A stretch of DNA of 64,000 nucleotides from Ryuthela nishihirai. Lineage: Eukaryota > Arthropoda > Arachnida > Araneae > Heptathelidae. The notes beneath the pieces were generated by a model that saw only the letters and a list, made by a program, of their open reading frames with translations, ran no database searches and was not told where the DNA came from. Position 1 is the stretch's first letter; every line of letters begins with the position of its first letter. This document shows, piece after piece, positions 55,646 to 64,000 of the stretch. A program made the translations under genes and the position numbers. The DNA lies in assembly GCA_038380435.1 (NCBI GenBank), contig JAWZYU010000028.1, positions 45,009,095 to 45,073,094 of the forward strand. The letters are read 5' to 3'.

Positions 55646-56363
55646 ATCTAGATTCAAATCTCTATGATTTCGACTTTCAAAGGATAATCCTTATCTCTTT
55701 GATGAGTTCTTAACCCAAAGTAACGTAGAGTTATTTTCCACTCTTAAAATTCATATATTGCTGAATACAATTGTGTGTTGTGTTAGCTCTAACTAACGCA
55801 GTGGTCAGCAGTGACTTCGGTCGTAATAGGGCATGTCCTTGTATGAGAAGGCCTGTAAAAGCTAGGAGTAGCTTCTAGGATTCTTCTCTGTCCTATTATA
55901 TGTCGCAAATAAAAAAAAAATAATTTCGAGGTTGATAAAAAAAATATGTAAAAACACGCCTCGAGACTGATGACGTTGATGATGAACTGAATGCGTTTCT
56001 TGAAATGGATATGACATCGATAATCGGCTGAGATAAACGCAACAGCCAATCAGTGATTACAAAACAACAAATCAATACATAGCTCTTATGGAATCCATTT
56101 TACAAATACCTCTTGGGTTTGAATACCGTGTTGAACTGATTGTTTATGCTTGTCCACGAAACTAAATTCCGTGTTCTCTGTCTGCATTAAACATGTGCGA
56201 AAAATTTTGAAACTGGGAATAAAGATTCTATGCTATCGTACGTCCCAACATTGAAATTTTCATAACAAAAATGTCAGTGACAATGGAGGTATGACTGGAG
56301 TCTTTAATTTTAACTTTTCAATAACATACTTTTCCTTTATTACTTTAAATAAGTCACATAGAG
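55646..56363. other. Unassigned interval
   Basis: No repeat family or domain recognised. An A-run lies at 55910-55920. Confidence 0.4.
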
Positions 56364-56440
56364 CAGTGTTTCTAAACCTTTTTAGTATTGGGGACCCTTT
56401 ATGAGGTCTCTCTCATTCTACGAACCCCTTTCCTAGGTTA
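56364..56440 (+). mobile_element. hAT-like terminal fragment
   Basis: CAGTGTTTCTAAACCTTTTT followed by GGGGACCC and ACGAACCCCTTTCC resembles one end of a hAT-type element. No second end found. Confidence 0.5.
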
Positions 56441-56490
56441 AATTATACATTTGAATTCAACAGAATATAAACGAACTAAAGCGTAGACAC

Positions 56491-56875
56491 AGGGTTCGGT
56501 TGTTTTATCTCTGAGCGGTACTTTTTTGCACATCATGGTCTAAAAGGCCAGGTCATATGGACCCCGAAGACTCAGAGAAGGTTGGGGGAGAGGACCCACT
56601 AGAACAGCTGTTGGGAGACAGAAGGTAGCCTCCCGTCAAGCCATCCAGCGTGTTCTTTAACGTGCATCGGGTATGGCTTCCCACACACGGGGCCACGGCT
56701 TAACGTCCCATCCGACGGACTGCGGCCTTTCCAAGCCCATCGGTGTCACCTACTGACAATGGGCAGGGCGGGGAGTTTTACGGAGATAAATCTCAACGCT
56801 TACCCAGCTAGGACTCGAACCTGGGAACTGCAGATTACGAGCCTGGCGCGCTACCGACTGAGCCACCCCCGCCCC
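56491..56875 (-). mobile_element. SINE-A copy
   Basis: Full minus-strand copy, mildly diverged. TSD not evident. Confidence 0.92.
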
Positions 56876-56929
56876 TCACAGTTGTACTGCTCAGAGGTAA
56901 AACTCAGTCCAAAGGTAAAGTTGGAGTTT

Positions 56930-59410
56930 TAATGCGTCGTCACAAGCACAAGGAGAATTTAATAGCTCATCATTTGATGGCAGATGAAAATTCAATTGGT
57001 CACTATTTACACAGAGGAAATTTTATTGCGTTGCCTTTTTGCACAGACTAAGTTTGTATGGATCGCCATTTGCACAGATAAAAGTTTTATGAATGAATCT
57101 ACGTTTCCAGAGAGGAAACTTTTATGACTTGTCTTTTGTTCTAACAAATTTTTAATTGCTCACCATTTGCACGGATAAAGCTTTAGCGAATAGATCACCA
57201 TTTGCACAGACAAATCTTAAACAAATCGATAGTCATTTTTATGATGAAACTTTAATAGTCTCCATTTGCACAGATAAAATGGCAATTGCTCGTCATTTGC
57301 ACAGATGAAAGTTTAATTAATGGATCATTATTTTTATGACGAAACTTTACTAGTCCCTGCTAGCAGAGATAAAACTTTAATTAAAGTTAATTGCCCGCCA
57401 TTTGCATGGATAAAGCTTTAATAGCCATTTGCATGGATAAAGCTTTAATGGCCATTTGCATGGATAAAGCTTTAATGGTCATTTGCATGGATAAAGCTTT
57501 AATGGTCATTTGCATGGATAAAGCTTTAATGGCCATTTGCATGGATAAAGCTTTAGTGGCCATTTGCATGGTAAAGCTTTAATAGCCATTTGCACGGATA
57601 AAGCTTTAATAGCCATTTGCACGGATAAAGTTTTAATAGCCATTTGCACGGATAAAGCTTTAATAGCCATTTGCACGGATAAAGCTTTAATAGCCATTTG
57701 CATGGATAAACCTATAATAGCCATTTGTACGGATAAAGCTTTAATAGCCATTTGCATGGATAAAGCTTTAATAGCCATTTGCACGGATAAAGCTTTAATA
57801 GCCATTTGCATGGATAAAGTTTTAATAACCATTTGCACGGATAAAGCTTTAATAGCCATTTGCATGGATAAAGCTTCAACGATTGGATCACCATTTGCAT
57901 AGATAAGGCTTTAATGAATGGATCATTTTTATGATGAAACTTTAGTTGCCGCTATTTGCACAAATAACACTAAATATTCTTAATTTCCACAAAGGATTTT
58001 AATTGCTTGTTATTTGAACGAATAAATCTTTAATGAATGGATCGTCATTTGCGCAAATAAAGCTTTAATTAATGGATCATCATTTTTATGACGAAACTTT
58101 TGTAGTCCCCGTTAGCACAGAAAAACTTTAATTAAAGTTAATTGCTTGCCATTTGCGCGGATGAAAGCTTTAACGAATGGATCGCCATTTGCACGGAAAA
58201 AACTCTATCTACTCGCCATTTTAAAGGAATAAATCTTTGATGAATGGATCTCGATTTACAGAGATAAAGTTTTAATGAATAGATCACCATTTTTACGATG
58301 GAACTTTAATAACCGTTATTTTGCACAAATAAAGTTTCAATGAATAGATCACCATTTGCATAGATTAAGTTTTAATGAATAGATCACCATTTTTATGATG
58401 AAATTTTAATAATCACCATTTTGCACAGATAAAACTACTTAATTGCCCACAGATGAACGTTTAACGAATGGAACGCCATTTGCACGCATAAATTTTCAAT
58501 GAATAGATCACCATTTGCACAGATAAAATTTAAATGAATAGATCACCATTTGCGTAGATGAAGTTTTAATGAATAGATCACCATTTTTATGATGAAACTT
58601 TAGTAATCACCATTTTGCACAGATAAAACATAATTGCTCGCCATTTGTACAGTTGAAGCTTTAATGAAAGAATCATCATTTTTATGATGAAACTTTAGTC
58701 TTATTTGCATAGATAAAATGTTACCTGTTCCTCATTTTCACAGTGGGGCGGGGGTGGCTCAGTCGGTAGCGCGCCAGGCTCGTAATCTGTAGTTCCCAGG
58801 TTCGAGTCCCAGCTGGGTCAGCGTTCCTGGCTGACCCAGCTGGGACTTCACAGCGTTCCTGGCAGCTGGGTCAAAATTCCCCGCCCTGCCCACGGTCAGT
58901 AGGGGACACCGATGGGCTTGGAAAGGCCGCCGTCCGTCGGATGGGACGTTAAGCCGTGGCCCCGTGTGCGGGAGAGCCATACCCTGTGCACGTTAAAGAA
59001 CACGCTGGATGGCCTTGACGGGAGGCTACCATCTGTCTCCCAACAGCTGTTCCAGTGGGTCCCCTCCCCCAACCTTCTCTGCGCCTTCGGGGTCCTTGTG
59101 ACCTGGCCATTTAGCCCATGGTGTGCAAAATAGTGCCGCTCAGAGGTAAAACAACCCAACCCAAACCCTCATTTTCACAGATAAAGGTTTAATGAAGAGA
59201 TATTTTTATGAAACTCTAGTAATCACCATTTACAGAGATAAAACTTAATTGCTCTCCATTTGCAGAGATAAAGCTTTAATCAATGAGACTAAATTTGCAC
59301 AGATGAAGCTTTAGTAGATCACTATTTCCACTGATTAAACTTTAATAGTTCGTCATTTTCACAAATGAAACTTTGATGGCTCTCCATTTCCACAGATGAA
59401 ATATTATTTC
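56930..59410. repeat. Minisatellite array with a homogenised 27-bp core
   Basis: The theme is GCCATTTGCATGGATAAAGC plus TTTAATA. 57405-57880 holds about 17 near-identical 27-bp units. The flanks (56930-57400, 57880-58743 and 59167-59410) are longer, diverged units with TGAATGGATCACCATTTGCA. CATTTTTATGATGAAACTTT segments alternate. A SINE-A sits at 58744-59166. The 27-bp period keeps open frames on both strands, which I treat as artefacts. Confidence 0.94.
58744..59166 (+). mobile_element. SINE-A inserted in the minisatellite, with a scrambled head junction
   Basis: Exact 14-bp TSD CCTCATTTTCACAG at 58730-58743 and 59167-59180. After the B box, CAGCTGGGTCAGCGTTCCTG is followed by its inverted counterpart CTGACCCAGCTGGGA. 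The usual TTGAGATTTATCTCCGC link is missing. The rest is near consensus. Confidence 0.95.
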
Positions 59411-59599
59411 GTCGCAAAAAGTGTAAAGTTTGGAATTACTGTTGTAACCTTGATTGGATCGATCACTGTTAGATTGAAATGAAATTAACCCTTCACGGTA
59501 TTGTGGATCCTCAATACCCAACATTTCTCGGGTTTTTTTTTCATGTTTTCTATAAAAGGAGAATTATTTTTTTACTTTGTCCTCTGCTCATCTGTCTGA

Positions 59600-60700
59600 C
59601 CGTCTCTTGGTCTCTAGATCTGTCTGTTAGTCTTTCTGTCAGTCTGTCTATCTGTCTCTAGGTTTGTGTGTCTATCTCTCCGTCACTAGGTTTGTGTGTC
59701 TATCTCTCTGTCTCTAGGTTTATTTGTCTCTCGGTCTTTGTGTCTATTTATATGTCACTCTATCTCTAGGTCTGTCTGTCCATCTTTCTGTCTCTATGTC
59801 TGTCTGTCAGTCTTTCTGTCAGTCTGTCTATCTGTCTCTAGGTTTGTGTGTCTATCTCTCCGTCACTAGGTTTGTGTGTCTATCTCTCTGTCTCTAGGTT
59901 TATTTGTCTCTCGGTCTTTGTGTCTATTTATATGTCACTCTCTCTCTCTATCTCTAGGTCTGTCTGACCATCTTTCTGTCTCTATGTCTGTCTGTCTGTC
60001 TCTCTGTCTATCGCTCTGTCTATCTCTCCATCCCTGTTCAGTCGGTCTTTCCATCTCTAAGTCTGTCTGTCAGTCTCTCTGTCTCTAGGCCGGCCTGTCA
60101 GTCAGTCATCTCTCTGTCTCTAGGTCTGTCTGTCCCTCTCTGTTTCTAGGTCTATCTTGTTCATCTTTCTGCCTCTATGTCTGAATGTCTGTCTCTTCAT
60201 CTCTAGTTCTGTCTGTCTCTCCATCTCTATTTCAGTCGGTCTTTCCGTCTCTAGGTTTGCCTGTCTATCTCTTTGGTCTCTTGGTCTGTCTGTCGTAAAT
60301 CTTTCTGCCTGTCGAGTCTCTCTGTCCATCTTTATGTCTATAGGTCTGTATTTCTGCATTTCCATCTCTAGTTCTGTAGGTCTTTCCGTCTCTAGGTTTG
60401 TCTGTCGTTCTCTTCTTCGTCTGACTCTCTGTCTCTTAGTATATCTGTCTCTTGGTCTATGTATTTGTCTGTTTCTTTGTCAGTCTCTCTGTTTCTAGAT
60501 CTGTTTGTCTATTTTTCCGTCTATAGATCGGTATATCTGTCTTTTATCTCTAATTCCGTCTGTCTGTCTCTCCACCTACAGGTTTATCTCTCTGTCTGTC
60601 TGCCTCTCTGTCTTTTATCTCTAATTCCGTCTGTCTGTCTTTCCACCTATAGGTTTATCTATCTGTCTGTCTGCCTCTCTGTCTTTAGGTCTGTATCTTA
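59600..60700. repeat. TCTG/TCTA-rich simple-repeat region with a 180-bp duplication
   Basis: Degenerate GTCTGTCTCTAGGT units throughout. The stretch beginning GTCAGTCTGTCTATCTGTCT near 59638 is repeated almost exactly near 59818, an offset of 180 bp. Later TTTTATCTCTAATTCCGTCT also occurs twice (about 60542 and 60611). Confidence 0.92.
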
Positions 60701-61483
60701 CTAGCATTCTAAAAGGGGTGAGCCATGGCCTCCTTTTCCCCCATTTAAATCCGGCCATGCTCACGAATATATTTAAATGTAAATTATCATAATTATTCTT
60801 CGCAATAAATGTGTGCAGCTTGTACAGATTCAAAACAATGGAACCAGTTTATGTTAGTGAAAATATCCAACTCGCATAAGAACGATAAAAATAAGGACGA
60901 AAAGGATTCAGAGACTTTGCTCAGCGTGATAGCTAAAGCTTTGTTCAGACGTACGTATTCTCAAAGAAATGACAAAAAAAGAAACTGTAAAAGAACATTT
61001 CCAGTTCTAAACAATACGTGTGTGATAACGCTGCTAAAGGAAAAATAAGAATGCATTTTCTATGTTGAAGTGTAAGCAAAAAAAATCGCAGCTGAAGATT
61101 TTATAGGAAGTAGTTTTCTAGGAAGAAATACAAAGAGTTGTTCTTGTCCAAAGTTGTCTCTTTTTTTTCCCCTTAAAAAAATAGTTTCACAGTTTCTTGG
61201 ATAACAATAAAACGTCTGTATTCGCAAGCAAAAGGGGGAAAAGACGGTCTGGAAGAAAGATTTTAAGCCTTTATCTAAAGAAATGTTTATCTTCATAAAC
61301 CTAAGAAAATAACACACAACGAAGCAGAAAATGATTCTTTGTATTCTACATATGTAATGCCTCTTTTTGAAATGCGAGTTAAAAAATTTTGGAAATGGTT
61401 TCTAAGTATGAATGCGTTTTAACTGCGTGAGTTAAACTGTGAAGTTTCAATCTATTTGTTTTAAACTTTCAGTTGTCGACGGG
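60701..61483. other. Unassigned interval
   Basis: A plus-strand frame of 79 codons (60809-61048) and an 85-codon minus frame (61317-61060) have no recognisable domain. No repeat identified. Confidence 0.35.
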
Positions 61484-61785
61484 GAGGTGGAATGGTTCAA
61501 TCTGTAGCGCTCCACGCTCGCAATCTGCAATTCCAGCAATCTGAATCTTTCCGCAATCTGCTTTCAGCCCCAGCTGAGCCAGCGTTGATATTTATTTCCG
61601 CAAAACTCCCCACCCTTGGTCAGTTGCTGTTGTTGTGTTGTTTTACCTCTGAGCGGCACTTTTTTGCATACAATGGACTAAATGGCCAGGTCACAAGGAC
61701 CCAGAAGGCTCAGAGAAGGTTGGGGGAGGGAACCCACTGTAACAGCTGTTAGGAGACAGATGGTAGCCTCCAGTCAAGGTCTAAA
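61484..61785. mobile_element. Two abutting SINE-A fragments in opposite orientation
   Basis: 61484-61622 is a plus-strand head with a small scrambled insertion (CAATCTG repeated). 61631-61779 is a minus-strand 3' end, broken at AGTCAAGG where the 41-bp array starts. Confidence 0.88.
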
Positions 61786-62812
61786 AGGCTGTCTCTTGAG
61801 ACCTTACTATAATCTTTTGGAAACAATGTCTGCCTCTTGAAACCTTATTATAGTCTTTTGGAAAAGTGTCTGTCTCTTGAGACCTTACTATAGTCTTTTG
61901 GAAACAGTGTCTGCCTCTTGAAACCTTACTATAGTCTTTTGGAAACAGTGTCTGCCTCTTGAAACCTTACTATAGTGTTTTGGAAACAGTGTCTGTCTCT
62001 TGAAACCTTACTATAGTCTTTTGGAAACAGTGTCTGCCTCTTGAAACCTTACTATAGTCTTTTGGAAGCAGTGTCTGTCTCTTGAAACCTTACTATAGTC
62101 TTTTGGAAACAGTGTCTGCCTCTTGAAACCTTACTATAGTCTTTTGGAAATAATGTCTGCCTCTTGAAACCTTACTATAGTCTTTTGGAAACAGTGTCTG
62201 CCTCTTGAAACCTTACTATAGTCTTTTGGAAACAGTGTCTGCCTCTTGAAACCTTACTATAGTCTTTTGGAAACAGTGTCTGTCTCTTGAAACCTTACTA
62301 TAGTCTTTTGAAAACAGTGTCTGCCTCTTGAAACCTTACTATAGTCTTTTGGAAACAGTGTCTGCCTCTTGAAGCCTTACTATAGACTTTTGGAAACAGT
62401 GTCTGCCTCTTGAAACCTTACTATAGTCTTTTGGAAATAATGTCTGCCTCTTGAAAACTTACTATAGTCTTTTGGAAATAATGTCTGCCTCTTGAAACCT
62501 TACTATAGTCTTTTGGAAATAATGTCTGCCTCTTGAAACCTTACTATAGTCTTTTGGAAATAATGTCTGCCTCTTGAAACCTTACTATAGTCTTTTGAAA
62601 ACAGTGTCTGCCTCTTGAAACCTTACTATAGTCTTTTGGAAACAGTGTCTGCCTCTTGAAACCTTACTATAGTCTTTTGGAAACAGTGTCTGCCTCTTGA
62701 AACCTTACTATAGTCTTTTGGAAATAATGTCTGCCTCTTGAAACCTTACTATAGTCTTTTGGAAATAATGTCTGCCTCTTGAAACGTTGCTACAGTCTTT
62801 TGGAAACAATGT
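61786..62812. repeat. 41-bp tandem repeat, about 25 units
   Basis: Units are CTTTTGGAAACAGTGTCTGC plus CTCTTGAAACCTTACTATAGT (21 bp). Variants GGAAATAATG and GGAAACAGTG and the TGTC and TGCC forms are interspersed. Homogeneity is high, so amplification is recent. Confidence 0.96.
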
Positions 62813-62934
62813 GGATTTTTTTTGTTGTTGTTGTTGGCTTTTTTCAGTTCTCTTTTTGTTATTAGTTTCTTGCTGTTAGTTTTTCTGTTGTTTGATTTTT
62901 TGTTGTTGACTTTTTTCAGTTGTTTGTTTTAGAA
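62813..62934. repeat. T/G-rich spacer with TTGTTG runs
   Basis: Loose repeats of TTTTTTGTTGTTG and TTTTTTCAGTTG. No gene. Confidence 0.6.
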
Positions 62935-63184
62935 ACCGATGGGCTTGGAAAGGTCCACCATCCGTCGGATGGGACGTTAAGCCGTGGTCCGTGTGCGGAG
63001 AGCCACGTGCACGTCAAAAAACGTTTGGATGGCCTTGACGGGAGGCTACTATATGTCTCCCAACAGCTGTTCCAGTGAGTCCCCTTTCCCCAACCTTCTC
63101 TGAGCCCTTGGGGTCCTTTTAACCTGACCATTTACCCCATTGTGTGCAAAAAGCAGTGCCGCTCAGAGGTAAAACATCCCAACC
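62935..63184 (+). mobile_element. SINE-A 3' part, truncated
   Basis: Begins inside the body at ACCGATGGGCTTGGAAAGG and ends AAAACATCCCAACC. No TSD found. Confidence 0.9.
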
Positions 63185-63664
63185 TAAAAGCCCTACTACA
63201 TATTGAATAGTCGTGTATATCCTTCCAGTCGATCGTGCTAACCTTACCAACAGAAAGTTGTGGGGGGGGGGGATTACAACTTTGGAACCTCCAGTTCTAG
63301 GACTAAATTGGTTTAGTTTGGAATTTTAGTCGCACGAACAACTCCTGCTACTGCTCCGAACTAGGAGGTGGATGGAACGCTCCCACGAAGTCTGCAAATA
63401 AACTCTGTCTTCCCTGCAGTGTGGCATTCCATTCGATGGCTTCATTTGACTGACATGAACGGAGATTCCAACGAAGCCACAGCTATCAGAAAAATTCTCG
63501 ACGTTGTCCCTGTCAGCATTAGATTCACAAATACTCTTTTAAGCTATGAACTCGATTATTGTTTCCGCTCATGCTGAAGAACAGCGACTAGAAGTTCCTT
63601 AGATTTTTACTGCCATATGGAATTCTGTTTGGTTATAAAAAAACATACTTCTTGGGTTTCATAC
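63185..63664. other. Unassigned interval
   Basis: Includes a 69-codon plus-strand frame (63368-63577) with VWHSIRWLHLTDMNGDSNEA and VVPVSIRFTNTLLSYELDY. It reads somewhat like protein, but I recognise no family. A G-run lies near 63262. Confidence 0.3.
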
Positions 63665-64000
63665 GGTTTGGGTTGTTTCACCTCTGAGGGGGGGGGGGGG
63701 GCTCGGTCGGTAGCGCGTCAGGCTCGTAATCTGTAGTTCCCAGGTTCGAGTCCCAGCTGGGTCAGAGTTGAGATTTATCTCCGCAAAATTCCCCGCCCTG
63801 CCCACGGTCAGTAGGGGACACCGATGGGCTTGGAAAGGCCGCTGTCCGGATGGACGTGATGGATCGTCCGGATGGATCGGATGGGACGTTAAGCCGTGGC
63901 CCCGTGTGCGGGAGAGCCATACCCTGTGCACGTTAACGAACACGCTGGATGGCCTTGACGGGAGGCTACCATCTGTCTCCCAACAGCTATTCCAGTGGGT
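63665..64000 (+). mobile_element. SINE-A copy running off the window end
   Basis: A 22-bp minus-orientation tail scrap (GGGTTGTTTCACCTCTGAG) is joined through a G-run to a plus-strand SINE-A from about 63686. A ~30-bp insertion of GGATGGAC- and GGATCG-like repeats lies at 63846-63880. The copy is cut at AGCTATTCCAGTGGGT by the window edge. Confidence 0.92.

Noticed and set aside
57387..57902. Open frames of 60-119 codons on both strands
   Set aside because: 27-bp tandem repeat, a multiple of three, keeps frames open without coding.
59876..60704. Ser/Leu/Cys-rich frames of 70-113 codons
   Set aside because: Low-complexity TCTG repeats; amino-acid content reflects the repeat.
61786..62812. 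CRISPR-like periodic repeats
   Set aside because: The 41-bp units are contiguous with no unique spacers, and the genome context is eukaryotic.
63368..63577. 69-codon plus-strand frame as a gene
   Set aside because: Short, with no recognised domain or supporting signals; kept only as an unassigned note.

Overview
This is a eukaryotic nuclear window made mostly of transposable-element relics and tandem repeats. I found no intact, recognisable host gene, rRNA, CRISPR array or bacterial-type operon. The element mix (tRNA-derived SINEs, Tc1 and mariner DNA transposons, hAT-like TIR elements, non-LTR retrotransposon fragments) fits an invertebrate animal. An arthropod, perhaps an arachnid, is my best guess, but that is inference and no gene here fixes the taxon.  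The dominant component is one tRNA-derived SINE family, called SINE-A here (about 385 bp full length). About 40 full, truncated or fragmentary copies lie on both strands and by hand tally cover roughly a fifth to a quarter of the window. It has a tRNA-Met-like head with A and B boxes, a conserved middle containing GACGTTAAGCC and GCACGTTAAAGAAC, and a 3' end finishing in AACCC units rather than poly-A. Many copies have exact target-site duplications (TSDs) of 8 to 14 bp and several are nearly identical, so the family moved recently. A second tRNA-headed family, SINE-B, has two full-length copies and two tail-only copies and ends in ATTT units.  Layout: 1-7.9 kb is tandem and simple-sequence DNA plus a nested SINE pair. 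9.0-10.4 kb holds three SINE-A copies around a short coding-like remnant. 10.6-15.65 kb is a transposon cluster: two inverted Tc1 relics flank a mariner that was hit by three SINE-A insertions and a SINE-B tail. 17.3-22.3 kb holds a purine-rich tract, a SINE split by a hAT-type MITE, a broken LINE reverse transcriptase with a SINE inside it, and a jockey-like C-terminus. 22.9-30.6 kb is SINE-rich with a palindromic MITE pair and an unrecognised open-frame region. 30.7-32.5 kb is a 30-bp/63-bp satellite. 32.5-40.5 kb has more SINEs, two palindromic MITEs and a LINE C-terminus. 40.5-44.8 kb is mostly minisatellite. 45.4-47.5 kb has a third Tc1 relic beside an unrecognised protein remnant interrupted by a SINE. 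48-51.3 kb has SINEs, a fourth MITE and SINE-B. 52.2-53.2 kb is a 159-bp higher-order repeat. 53.2-56.5 kb is AT-rich with two hAT-like pieces. 56.9-62.8 kb is a run of 27-bp, TCTG-rich and 41-bp arrays, and SINE fragments run to the end.  The parts do not form a pathway. They read as insertion strata: LINE and DNA transposons first, SINEs into them, and MITEs or hAT elements into old SINEs. The most interesting leads are the SINE-A family with its conserved core, the fully palindromic TA-flanked MITE family, and the decayed unknown protein remnant at 46429-47495 (minus strand).
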